From: Allodiplogaster sudhausi
Lineage: Eukaryota; Nematoda; Chromadorea; Rhabditida; Diplogasteridae
Length of the DNA stretch: 64,000 nucleotides
Assembly: GCA_945643635.1 (NCBI GenBank)
Contig: CALZFC010000256.1
Location: 2,360,001 to 2,424,000 of the forward strand
Direction of reading: 5' to 3'
In this document: piece by piece, positions 33,512-57,800 of the stretch
Layout: each line of letters begins with the position of its first letter
Numbering within the stretch: the stretch's first letter is position 1
Translations under genes and position numbers: made by a program
The notes under the pieces: generated by a model
Database searches by the model: none
What the model saw: the letters and a program-made list of their open reading frames with translations, nothing else
What the model was told of the DNA's origin: nothing

Positions 33512-35507
33512 GATGGCTCTGGTTCGACGAATCCTCAAGTTATCGCTCAATCTGCCTTCTTGTTAAATGACGCTGTTCTGCGTCGTTTTTTCAATGTTTC
33601 ACAATTCTGTCCACATCACTAGAAGCAATGGTTCTCTCTCCCTTCTCCATTTATTTTGTCTTTATCAGCAGTCAATTACCGTCTCTCTGTTTTTGATGTT
33701 GCAATACTGCTTACTGCCGTGTTTTGGTTGGAGTGAACTGTGGGTATTGCGTAATTGTATCTGTATTGCTGGCTTTTTTAATTAAAAAAAGGTGTGGAAA
33801 GTGTTTTAGTTTAACACAACGAGTACGGGTTGCGCTACTACAACTACAGTTGGAATACGTTTGCTATAGTCGAGGCTAAACTGTGTTGATGTTTAAAAAA
33901 AATGATGCCAGAAGAGGACTATTGCTGTTTGCTGTGAACACGCTTTTTTTCCTATGCATCTCCTATCACTCAACCTTTGGCCTGAAGTCACATTTCGCTT
34001 GAATCCTATTCGGTTTCTTTGAATATTTTTCTGAATCATGCAGTTTTCGCCATCGTCTTTTAGAAAATGGGCTTTTTCTCTCCTCTTTCTGACGTGGATG
34101 CCACTGTGTTCCGTGATAGTACCTGGGTAACGTTTCTCTTTTTGTAAGGAAGGGGTCTTTTCTCGAAGATGAACAGCGAGTGCTTCAAGTGCCACCAGAC
34201 GGATGACGGCAACACTGAATGAGAAGCAGGAGGAGGACTCCAGCGCTTGTCTCCTCGTGCATTATGCCCTCTTCTATTCTCTCTTTCGCCTTTTCGGTAC
34301 TCGTTAATTTGTATCCATTTATTCTCTTTCTTTCGCTCGCTCTCTCTCTGGATCTTCAGTAGTAATTGTTCTCTCCCTCGAGTCTTCTTCTCTACATAGA
34401 ACTGTTGGCATGAATTAAGCTACTGGTGAAAGTAGAGAACCTTTTTTTCTTTCATTTCTATCGTATTTTAAGAATGGGGGAAAAGAGACGAATTAGAACA
34501 AGGAATCCACATTCTCACTAGAGCGTTCGTTATCTGGCGGTGGATTGGCGTCATCACTTAAATAACTGTGTATCTGTTGACTAGCGGACAGGACTGTGTC
34601 GAATCGAATCCTGCGCTCTTCTCTTTTCTACTTGATGCCTCGTTCTCTCTTTCACTTCTCTCTCTTTCACTTCTCTCTCTTTCCCTTCTCCCCTTCCCTC
34701 TCTTTCTCCTTCTCTCCCTCTCTCTCTCTATCTATCTCTCGACCGTTCCGCTTCCACTCTGACACCTAGCACTCATGGCCAGAAATGTGTGAAAATCTTC
34801 CGCTTTAAACTGCACGTGCTAACGCCACCTGATTGAGTTCAATTTCCTTATCGCGGAGGCCGATGTGGCGAAATATGTATGTGCTTTATATTCAATTGCG
34901 AAAATATTCTAGGTCAGACAATATAAAGTAAGAATTAATATGTCTCTCCCATCCTCTCGATCTCTTTCTCTCTTGTTCTTCATGTCTCTCTCTCTCTCTC
35001 TCTGTCTCTATATCTCTCTCTCTCTCTGTCTCTCTATATCTCTCTCTCTCTGTCTCTATATCTCCTCTCTCTCTTTCTCTATCTCTCTCACCTCTATTTT
35101 CATCCCTCTAGCTTAAATTTCTTTTCAGTTTCTTTTCCAACTTTTCGCCAAAATGATTGATCGATCATCTCAAAACTCATCTGGCACTTCCAAGGGCTTG
35201 AATGGAGTCTCCGATTTCCCACCCCCATAGGGAGAAGAGCACAGCCCATTTTAATTTATGTGCCCTGATACCTCTTTCTCATGTTCCGGCAAATAGAAAG
35301 AGAGAGCGAGAGAGAGAGAGAGTACGAAAATGGCAGTGAATACTGTTATCTTATCACATTTCAAGCTGGCCACACAAGCTATGCACATGCTCGTATTAGG
35401 CTCTCTCCATTCATCTTTATCATCGCTTTGTGAATTATCAATGACGCGGTAATGTTAAGAAAAGTCACTAGAGTTGAAGGCATACGGAGCAGCAGGAGAC
35501 TCGGCCT
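33512..35507. other. Intergenic stretch with a CNBP exon fragment and CT tracts
   Basis: Contains the first-exon copy at 34169-34222 and CT/TCTG-rich blocks near 34620-34740 and 34985-35095. I see no other coding exon here. Confidence 0.5.
34169..34222 (+). pseudogene. Duplicated start of the CNBP-like gene
   Basis: An ATG-to-stop frame of 18 codons encodes [17 protein letters not shown]. The first 11 codons match the start of the CNBP-like protein at 32558 ([11 protein letters not shown]), including its first two zinc-binding cysteines, and the nucleotide match (ATGCTTCAAGTGCCACCAGAC type) is nearly exact before it breaks off. This looks like a small segmental duplication or a gene-conversion scar. 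It could be a 5' exon of a decayed paralogue. Confidence 0.6.
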
Positions 35508-36436
35508 CAGAGACAAGAATCAGGCGCGAGAATCGACGCATCTTTGTGCGCGTCGGCGAGTTCCTTGACCGGCACAAGCAGACTTTCGGGTGACATCTCA
35601 CAATCAGTAATCTAGCGGAATGGCAAGAATCATCACAACTAGCAATTAATTCTATTATTTATGGTTGTTAATTTACATATTTTAATTTACATATCCTTTG
35701 TGAATAAATTTATTATTCAAAAACTTTAAAATTAAATTTAAAAAAAAACTTTGGCTGGAAGCACGACTGCAGAGTACTCCTCATTGTCCACGGCACAGCC
35801 GAATCCGATAACGCTCGCTGGCGGATACTGTGGAAGCGAATGAGAATCAGGCAACTGCGGATACATCGGCTTCTCTTGTTGATGTCCAGTCGTTGCCTGT
35901 TATATGCATCAATGCTTTTCATATTCATTGTATATTTTGCCTGCATTCACCATACATATGTATTGTCTACCTCTAAGTAAACGATATAAAGTCGGAAAAC
36001 TTAAAGAGTAAATAAATAAATAAAATTTTAAAGCGTTATTATACGCACGCTGTTCACCATCTCGCTGGGAAGACGCCAGCCATATGTCGTAGGTGTCTGG
36101 GCATCTTCAGCATCATCAACACGCGGATAGTGGAAGGAGGCACTGGCTATTTTAATTATCTGTTGTAAAAAAAAGATTCTTTGATTTCGGACAAATGAAG
36201 CGAATAGATTGTTATCTTTTTATGTATCAGTGTACTCGTTTAATTTTTTAAAAATCCAAAATTATATGCTAACGAATTGTAAATACCAGTATGGAAATAT
36301 AAAATATATTTTATAAATGAAATCCGAAGTTCCGAACTGGCTTTTCGACTTGACCAAGTATGATTGTCTTGGTGCTTGTGACAAGATCCCTTGTAGAAGT
36401 CACGCCAAATGTGCCGGCATAATCGAACTTCTCCAT
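35508..36436 (-). CDS. Uncharacterised protein, tentative four-exon model
   Basis: Exons about 36335-36436 (starts MEKFDYAGTFGVTSTRD), 36058-36165 (FHYPRVDDAEDAQTPTTYGW), 35753-35897 (Pro-rich, then VIGFGCAVDNEEYSAVVLP) and 35508-35614 (ends SILAPDSCL). Acceptors are good (TTACAACAG, ATATAACAG, CCGCTAG) but two donors are weak (GTTCGG, GTTTTT). Two further exon-like pieces lie upstream at about 36545-36594 and 36838-36960. No family is recognised. Reading frame and splice signals make a real gene more likely than not, but the model is loose. Confidence 0.35.
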
Positions 36437-36749
36437 CTGTTATTTCCGATACAACATAAATGTACTATTACAGTATACATACACATGATTATTATATCCA
36501 TACAGATTATTATATTATCAAAATAGAATCTAAAAACGTGCACATCCTGGAGAGCTCACTTCCCGTTGCATCTAATGGCGCCGACTCCTTTCTTCAGTCA
36601 GTCATGGATTACTCATTTGTTTCTCTTCCATTGAAGGACTAAACAAAACAGTGATCGATTCGCATGCAAGGGATGCCCATCGCCTTTGTTTCCATATCTG
36701 AAATATGTAATGTCTGAAATTTGTTTGAAGCTTGAGTTACCAGATCAGA

Positions 36750-36787
36750 ATATTTTACATAATATGTATACATATTATGTAAAATAT
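36750..36787. repeat. Perfect 38-bp AT-rich palindrome
   Basis: Each 19-base half reads ATATTTTACATAATATGTA, centred at 36768/36769 with no loop. It sits near the tentative minus-strand gene. It could extrude as a cruciform. Confidence 0.9.
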
Positions 36788-36965
36788 GAACCAATTCCTT
36801 CAAATCCCATCTCACTATCAACAGTGCTATTACCATTATGTGCATCTTTCTTCATTTCTGCATCATCGCCCAACTGAGAGTGACCAGCGTAGACGTCACC
36901 GATGAATGTATGCCTGGGGGATTAGACAGTGCAGAGAAAGGGTCAGACCCTCCCAAATGTATCCC

Positions 36966-36967
36966 GA

Positions 36968-37006
<39 letters not shown>

Positions 37007-37607
37007 GGAGGGAGAAAGAGAGAGAGAGAAAGAGAGGGAGGGAGAAAGAGAAAGAAGAGAGAGCGAAAGCAATAGGCAAAGCAGAAAAAAATGAGCAAAA
37101 AATGGAGTCATAACAATGACAGTCCGCCGCGCATATGTATGTTCGCAAAAAGAAGAATTAAAAGGCTGCTCAGCTGAGCGACTGTGTGAACGAGCATAAA
37201 ACGAAAGGCGGAAAGAGAAAGAAAGAAAGGAGAGAGGAGAGAGAAAGAGAAAGAAAGAAAGATGGGAGAGAGAGAAAGAGAGATAAAGAGGAAAAGATTA
37301 TAGAGCGAAAGAGGACTTTACTGATTTTTTTATTGGTAAAGCACAAACTCATGATCACAAGAAACGGCATATTTGTCTGACACTTTCCTGCACCGCGATC
37401 ACACCTTCAAGATATGTATGTATCTCGTGCTCCGTTTCTATTCTTATTCTCCTTCCTTCTAGCCTCGTATTACCCTTCTGTCCGAGCTTTCTAATATCGT
37501 TCTCCCCCTTTCTCCCTCCCTCTCCCTCTGCCTCTCTCTCTCTAACTCTCAATCTCGCGTTCTCTCTCCATCATTCTTCTTCGCTCTACCTCACTCCCCA
37601 CATCGAC

Positions 37608-37641
<34 letters not shown>

Positions 37642-38188
37642 TTAGCCTAAACAGGTTGAACAAGCCTCTAGCAACAAACGTGCGTGCTCTTGAAGGGTCA
37701 ACGTGTAAGGGGAACATGACAAGAGCAGTGACACCTCGAGAGAACCATTGTGTTAGTGTGAGAGGGGAGAGAGAGAGAGAGAAAGAGAGAAAGAAAGAGA
37801 GAGAAAAAGAGAGAGAGAGGAAGAGAGAGAGGGATGAGAAAGAGTGATATAGCGTGAGAAAGAGTGAGAAAACAACAGACATGGCAGTGAAATCAGACAC
37901 AATGAAGACAGAGTCAATAATGCACACGTACAAATTCATGTTACTGCTCCATGATATTACCTCGAAAGAATGTCAGACGAAATTGAACGCTCTCTCTCTC
38001 TATCTCTCTCTCTCTCTCTATTTCTCTCTCTCTCACTCCCTCTCTATTTCTCGATCTCTCTATCTCTCTCATACGCAGACTCTCACTCCCTCTTCCTTGC
38101 ATTTTGAGTCTCTTTCAATCTACCCATTCTTCTCTTTAATTGCCGCTTTCCTATTCTCTCTCTCCCACTTTTCCTCTCTCTCCCTCTT

Positions 38189-38225
<37 letters not shown>
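36966..38225. repeat. Cluster of (GA)n and (CT)n tracts upstream of the astacin gene
   Basis: GA-rich blocks at 36966-37060, 37200-37300 and 37770-37840; CT-rich blocks at 37605-37640, 37990-38060 and 38155-38222. No convincing exon between them. Confidence 0.8.
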
Positions 38226-38228
<3 letters not shown>

Positions 38229-38744
38229 GTAACTTGAAATGTGCTTTGACAGAAGCAAGCGGAAGAGCGCAGCCGGAACAAAGCGAGGGTAACACAAAAG
38301 AACAGAAGTGTTCATAGGCCATCGAGGGAGGGAGAGAGAGAGAGAGGGAATGAGAGAGGGAGAGAGGGATAGAGAGATGGCGAGAGACACAGAGAAGCAG
38401 AGAACGGCTGATGCCCGTGTTGGTGCTGCTCTTCGAATCGACACGAGCAAGTTCTCTGTTCACAAACGTCAGCTTCCAAACTCTTTGCTTATACGATTCC
38501 TCTTGCATTTTTGACCTTGTTGTGGTGCATCCTCTGAACGTCACCTATTTCCTCCCAGTTTTTTTGTCTCCCTCTAGCTCTCTTTCTCTCTCTCTCTTTA
38601 TTTCTCTCTCTCTCTCTCCTTCTCTCTCTCTCTCCGTTGAAAGTGTACTCTCACCCTTTCCCAAATTCTCGATGTCGTTGATCCTTCCTTACATACACCG
38701 AAGAACGTGCAGCTTAGCAGGCTTCTCCTCGTGCGCTGTCTACC

Positions 38745-39000
38745 CTCAGGGGAAGAAAGAGTCTTCCTCTGATCCCCTGAGGGGTGCTGACCGGCGCGCG
38801 ACTTCGGCTGATCCCCTCACGCCTTCCGCTCCGCAACCACACGAACACCTGTGGCCGGCCGAGGCTAAAAGGGAGCGAGCGGCCCTCCCGAGGTCAGGAC
38901 GCTCCAGAGAGGCTGTGCAGGCCGTCTTCTCGACTCTGTTAGCCCAAGACAGACAGTTCACTCGCTGCAACCCCCCATACAAAGCCCTCCAGGCGGTCGG
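38745..39000 (+). other. Possible unassigned exon, GC-rich
   Basis: A GC-rich stretch open in one plus frame and, over the same span, one minus frame. On the plus strand it follows a good acceptor (CTACCCTCAG) and encodes a Ser/Pro/Arg/Ala-rich sequence with PQPHEHLWPAEAKRERAALP. On the minus strand a usable acceptor also exists. Base composition suggests coding sequence, but strand and gene are undecided. Confidence 0.25.
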
Positions 39001-39133
39001 AATCTTTTCTATCTCTTTTTCTCTAACTTCTCTCTCTTTCTCTAACGCTATCTCTTTCAATCTCGAATAGCCAGGAGCAACTTCATTCTTTCAGCATTCT
39101 CCATCCTGCTCTGCTACGGTTGTCCTTGCAAGA

Positions 39134-51674
<12,541 letters not shown>

Positions 51675-51955
51675 AAACATAATCTGAATTTTGAAATTCA
51701 CAGTTATGCTTTAAAAAACGGGTGGATCACTACATGAATATGAGATTTATTGATTTATTGTCTTGGTTTACATTGATAATGTAAGATTTGTACATGAATA
51801 AATGCATGATAAAGGAAACGAAGGAACCAAGAAGACAGAGATTCGCTTCAAATCCACAGATGCAGACATTTCCATGTCGACATATGTAATTCTGTCAATT
51901 TGGATTCGACTATACGCATAACCGAAAGAGAGAGAGAGAAAGAAACAGAGAGAGA

Positions 51956-52004
<49 letters not shown>

Positions 52005-52443
52005 CTTCAGGGATTGGACGAGTGAAGCAGGAGGACGACGGCCACATAAGTGCCTGAAACATTCGACGTCCGCTCCCTTGCAGCCCGTGAATTGGCAGTT
52101 ATGAAAATCGTTTTTAAACAAAATAACTTTAAATAAAGACATTTTACTGTTTAAAAAATGGAAAATAAAAGTGAGTTAATTATCATAATCCCTAAAATCT
52201 ATATCCTGATTTCTGATAGTGATGTATGAAATTACATATTGCAGATATTTTAACTTCTAGTCAATAGTGCAAGTTCGAATCGATCGAAAATAATTGAAAA
52301 TTGGTAGAGTGGCTCATTTCTACTAACATGCCACTCGACAACCAGTCTGTGCGTTCTTTGCTCATATCTCATCTTCATGACTATTTTTGTTCTTGTCTAA
52401 AATATACGTATTTATAAGGTAATTAATAGATCTTTAATTCCAG

Positions 52444-53444
52444 ACTGACCCTAACTCTGTCCGCGAGGTTCCGCATCAGAAGAAGCCCAGCGACGATGTC
52501 TTGAAGGCACGCATGGAAAGGTTTTTTTTGTCTATTTTTATTTACTCTTCTAGAAGTCTTTCCTCCTTTACGATTTTCTCCATTATTCCAATAATAGTTT
52601 GTTACTACTCATTTCTTTCCGTCCCACCTCACTTTTCCGGCCAACTCTATTGCCCTCTCTTCCCATTCTCTCCCACCATGTCATACTCTTCCCTTCGTAT
52701 GCTTCTCCATCTCTCTCTCTTCATCTCTCTCTTTCTCTCTCTCTCTCCCTCTATTTTATAGGGCCCTCCAGGAGGAGGAATACGCGGCGAGCCTTGCGGC
52801 GGATCGTGCGAAGCGCGAGGAGCGTGCGCGCATCGAGCGCGAGAGGGCGGCTGCGGAGGAGCGCGCGAGGGAGAAGGAGCGCGAGAGGACGCGCATCCGG
52901 GAGAGCCTCCCGGCCGAGCCGGCAGCCGACGCGGCCGACGTCGTCGCCGTCAAGTTCCGCCTGCCATCTGGCAAGATGGTCTGGAACTGTTAGAGGGGGA
53001 ATTACTTCGAATTCGCGTGCTTTGTCTAAAGTCACTAAAAACTCTGAAATATTCGAAAAAATGACATGTTAGCAGTCTATCATACGCATTAGCAACCATC
53101 ACGAAACGAATCCGTTACCTCTCTTCTAAACTTTTGTAGTTTCTAACGGTTTCAGGAATGTGTGCCTGTCATGTTCTGTTTATATTTTATATGTTTTCGA
53201 TCTCACTTGCTTCGCCGCTTTCGCGCTTCCGAGCCTCTCTCAGTGCTGCGTGACTTCCTCCGCAGTGAGGGCTACGACGGCGACCAGTTCCGTGTCCTCA
53301 ATTCGACCGTACCCAAGAAGGATGTCGGTTGTCTCTTCCTCTTTCTCTTCTCTCTCTTTCACTCCCGTTATTTTTCTCTAAATTGCTTTCTCATAGGCCT
53401 CTTCTCTCTTCCTCTCCTTCTTTCTCTCTCTCATTATCTCCCTT

Positions 53445-53506
<62 letters not shown>

Positions 53507-53621
53507 TATCTCATCCAACCTCCCTCACCTTTTTCAGGTGACCTTGCTGGAATCGTCGCTCTCCTTCTCCCAGCTGTCGTGGCCGGCTCGCGAGCAGCTC
53601 ACCGTTGAGGCTCGCCAGTAA
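52444..53621 (+). CDS. FAF1-like protein, C-terminal coiled coil and UBX domain (5' part not found)
   Basis: UBX proteins are ubiquitin-pathway adaptors that bind p97/Cdc48. Exons 52444-52520, 52762-52978, 53156-53323 and 53538-53621 join in phase and end at TAA (53619-53621). The order is a short lead (TDPNSVREVPHQKKPSDD), a charged helix with ALQEEEYAASLAADRAKREE (FAF1/FAF2: EEAYxxSLxADRAKRE), then a UBX fold: VKFRLPSGK, LLRRFRASEPLSVLRDFLRS, DQFRVLNSTVPKKD, VTLLESSLSFSQL, ending EQLTVEARQ. FAF1 fits better than FAF2. Exon 3 adds a hydrophobic insert of about 12 residues inside the first UBX turn. No start codon or UBA/UAS domains are visible upstream, so either 5' exons were missed or the gene is truncated. 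Confidence 0.75.
53390..53530. repeat. (CT)n tract at the last FAF1-like acceptor
   Basis: CT/TTTC-rich tract leading into the TTTTTCAG acceptor at 53537. A similar tract at 52690-52755 precedes exon 2. Confidence 0.85.
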
Positions 53622-53671
53622 CGTTCCCTTCTTCGTCTAGTTCCCCATCCTCTCTCTCCCCCACTCACACA

Positions 53672-53707
<36 letters not shown>

Positions 53708-54030
53708 CCCTTCCATGCGCGAGCATTCATTTTCGTCCACTGAATAAAAATTAACTCTGTATTTGCTTAAGATGAGTATAAACGAAAATGATTAAAAATT
53801 ATTATGGTTAAGTAAAATTATGAGAGAAAAAAAACAACATTATTAGACGCAGCAAGCTACATACAAAGATGTGATGGTCATTCTTTCTTTGTCAACTCTT
53901 CGTTGCCTGACGTTGTGACTGATGGTGAAATGAGAACATGATGGAGAAGTATTCGTTTCACTTATCTCTCTTTCTCTCTCTCTGTCTCTCTCGCTCTCCA
54001 TTTTTCTTTCTCCCTCTCACTCTCTATCCC

Positions 54031-54067
<37 letters not shown>

Positions 54068-54070
<3 letters not shown>

Positions 54071-54365
54071 ACAGTTTGATCCCATTTCAATTTGCTCCTC
54101 TGTAAAAAAAAAGTTTGAAATAAAGAACATTTGTAGTTTTCGCTTCTATCTTGAAACACTTCTACTTACGTATGTCTGAATGGTGTCCTTGATTGATGTT
54201 TAGTCTACCAGAACACTTGCCATTTGCCAGCAAGGAGCGACGGTCGCAGGCAGGAAGGAGCACGCGGCGAGTATAATCGGATTGCTTCCTGGTTGTCGAA
54301 TCAATCTCGTCTCCAAATTCCTCTTCTGAAGAGCCTTCAGCAGCAGTTATTTCTGTGCTATTCAA
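54068..54365 (-). CDS. Small two-exon candidate gene, unknown product of about 75 residues
   Basis: Exon 1 (54170-54365) starts MNSTEITAAEGSSEEEFGDE, continues with a basic Cys/Leu-containing part (RRVLLPACDRRSLLANGKC) and ends at a strong donor GTAAGT. Exon 2 (54068-54099) follows a strong acceptor (TTTTTTTACAG) and ends in phase with QEQIEMGSNC and a stop. Both sites match consensus and phase (1) agrees. The gene lies between the FAF1-like gene and the glutamyltransferase and is divergent from the latter. No homology is recognised; it could also be the 3' or 5' part of something larger. Confidence 0.4.
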
Positions 54366-54841
54366 GCGTTTTTAAGTTTTCATTTGTTTTATATTTTTTG
54401 GTTCAAAATACTTTCACATTTATCTATGGCATTTATGCGGAATGAATCAACGCCTTAATGTGAAGAGAAAGTGCCACCGATAAGCTCAATTCCCATATGT
54501 GCAACGTGTACGTATTCAGTCAATCATTCAGTGGGAGCATCGTCTTCCTACAACTTTGGCGCATTTCTCTCGGCCTAGACAACTTCTCATCGTGTTTTTG
54601 TTCTAGACAAGCCTTTCCGAACTTTTATTTATGTAGTATTCCATCAGTCAGAATATTAATTCGTTACAAATTCGTCCTTTAAAGGAGCATGCAACTTAGC
54701 CGTAATATATTTGAATTGTCGTCGCGTCTCTCTAAATCACATGCTCTCTCGCCCTTGTGTCCTGCAATTGGCGCGAATTTAAGATTGAGGTTTTAGCTCT
54801 TTAAAAGGGTTCTGGCACATTGCCAGCATAGCCGTTTGAGA

Positions 54842-57800
54842 ATGTCAGCGGTAGCACCAATTAAAGAGTCGACTCCCACCATGACGAAGGCGGTAATGTG
54901 CTCTAAAAGGTGTGCTACATTTTCTTAATTAGCAATCAATATTGTCAAGAAATCGAATACAAAGTAAGTTTTTAGCAAAATTTGCCGAATCACCACCATC
55001 CTTGCCATCGTGATGGGTGTGCTGATCGTTGGAAATATCATCTTTGCAATATTCGCTTTCAGGAGGAACGAGGTACCACAAAACTCAGTGATAATAAACG
55101 TAAAAATACTGAATTCTGATTGTGAAAGAGGGCGACTACAATGATCATGAAAATTCAAATGATCACGGTGGAGTTTCGTGGTCCTCTAAATGTTTTTGAT
55201 CTCCTTTGAGTCTGCCTTGGAGTGGCCGGCGCCATCGAACTCGCATCTCGGCGTCTACTCCACCGTTGGCATCGCTTCTGACAATGAGCGGTGCGCAGAG
55301 ATTGCGAGGTTAGCCAGTTTTAAAGGAGCAGGAAACTCCACCGTAATCTACTTGATTAGAAATAAAATACAGGTAGACCATGTGATCTTCTTCAACCAGA
55401 TAGTACCTGTTAAAATGTTTTTCGTTAAGAATTAAATAAATTTCTTTTTTATAAGCTAAAAAAAAGGAAATATGAAAACACATCACTGATATCCTTCTGC
55501 TCGGCGGCAACGCGGTAGACGGCGCGGTAGCAGCGATGTTCTGCATCGGAATCATGAATCCGCAGTCGGCGGGCATCGGAGGGGGCCACTTTATGACCAT
55601 CTTCAACGGGTACTCTGCAGACAACGTCTTTTTTAAACTATTTTATTTCTATATTCATCCACCATTTTTTCTCCTTAGAACATCTTCAAAGTGTTCTGCG
55701 GTAAACGCTCGCGAGACAGCGCCAGAAATGGCGACCGAAAACATGTACGAAGATAGCCATGAGGACTCGGCGACTGGTTAGGGTGCTTTCCATTTTCCAC
55801 TCGACCGCTGGAGTAGTTTCTGCATGTGTTAACAGTGTCCATATATGTATGTAATGTCTTTATGCCCGAGTACGTATATTTGCATAATATTACAATTAAT
55901 ATTTGATTGATTAATATTTTATCTTCCTTTCAATCAATAAAACGCCCTAGGCTGGCGTGCGATCGCCGTTCCAGGCGAAATTCACGGAATGTGGACAGAG
56001 TTCCGGCGATTCGGCAGTGGCAAAGTCGAGTGGGCCGATCTTGTTCGGCCTTCAATTCGTTTGCTTCGAGATGGTGTCTTTGAAATATTAACTTCTTTTT
56101 ATGGTTCTTATTAAACGTTGAAATATTATTTTAAAAGAAAAGTTAAAAAGAAAAGGACAACTTGCACGTCTTTCCGGCCATCCAACATCGCATGCGCTCG
56201 CGAAGGCACTGCGGACGAAGAGAGAGGAGATTCTCAGAGAGCCCACGATGAAACGTCTCTTTGTGAATCCTGCAACTAAGGATGTCTACGAGGCGGGCGA
56301 GCAAGTGACCACCAGGTTAAGATTTCGGTATTCTAAGCTAAGGTTAATGCTAGGATTTTGATACCTTGGTTAAGGTTAAAAGTAAGATTTCGGTACCCGG
56401 TCTAAATTTAAGGATCGATTCCTTTACCTAGGCTAATTGTAAGGTTAAGGAAAGGATGAAAGCGAAAATAACGAAAGCAGCTTCAGGCAACCGCTCGCTG
56501 ACTTCCTCGAAAAGCTATCTAAAGCAAGCGATCCAATTGAATTCTTCTACCATGGCGAGGTTGCTCGGCGAATCATAGACGAGATTCAAGAAGGAGGTAT
56601 GAAAAGAGAGACAATTCGTAGTTGAAAGGGGATAAATTGTTCCAAGAAAAATTATATGTATATTTATATATATATTTTTTTTATAAGTTGATTAACATGA
56701 TTTTGGCGTCAGGCGGTATTCTGACGACGGAAGATCTGAAAAACTACAAATCGGTGGTGTACTCAGACGAAGAGGTGGTCAGGCTGGCTCTTCCTAACGG
56801 CCGCCACATCTGCGGACCGCCGCCGCCGTCGGGCGCCGCTGTGGCGATGGGCATTCTCAATGTCATGGATGGGTTGGAACTTTCATTGTCAAGCAAATCA
56901 TAGCATTTTAGATATTTGTTTAGGTTTATATATATATAGCTAATGATTTTAGATTCAATCACGACATCTCATCATTCGATGGAACGGTCGAATTTTATCA
57001 TCGTCTAATTGAAGCCGAAAAGGTCTGCCTGGATGTTATGAGCTTCTTCTCTGTTTTAATACAGTTCAATCGTATTTACTTTTTAGGTTTCAAAAACAAG
57101 CAATTTTGTTTTTATTAGTTTTCTTCCCAGTTTCCCGTTCCAGTTCGCGTACGCGCGTCGCTTCTTGCTCGGCGATGCCGTGTTCGTGTCGGATGCTCTC
57201 GACATTGCGCGCAATCTCACGACGTCTTCTTGGGCACAATCCGTTCGGTCAGAATCCGTTTGCAGTTACAAAATTAATAGTTTAACTAATCTTTTAATTA
57301 ATGTTAAAAGAGTCATATTCAGTTGAACGATTGAAAAGTGAACTTGGCACAAATCGAGGATGCTGGAGCGCGCCCAGCCGGATTCGTACTATGGCGGCTC
57401 GTTTCAGGCCGTATGTTCGCAGGGCTGCTCACGATCAGCAACATTTAGCTAGCATAAATATTTCGCTTTAATTCGGAAAAAATTTGTTTGCCAAAGATTA
57501 GATTGCTGATCACGGCACGACGCACATCTCCGTGATCGACAAGGAAGGCAATGCGGTCGCCGTGACGACCACCGTCAATCTACTGTATGAGGAAACTTTC
57601 AGTTGGACCCTCAACCGGATCTCTCACTGATATAAGAAGAAAACGAACGATAAGAGAGTTATTACCAAGAAAATTGGACTCTCACCTTTCAAAATAAAGA
57701 CATTACTTTCAATGTATCCTTTCTTCAAAAAAAAAAGAAGGGAGGTGCTCAAGGATGGCCAAAAACAGGCCCGGGCCGGCCCGGCAAAGTCCGGGCCGGG

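Noticed and set aside
38746..39060. Minus-strand Cys/Arg-rich ORF as a gene
   Set aside because: The plus frame over the same bases is equally open and better placed after an acceptor; neither is assigned.
52157..52175. ATG followed by a perfect GTGAGT donor as FAF1-like exon 1
   Set aside because: Joining it to 52444 gives the wrong phase and an immediate stop.
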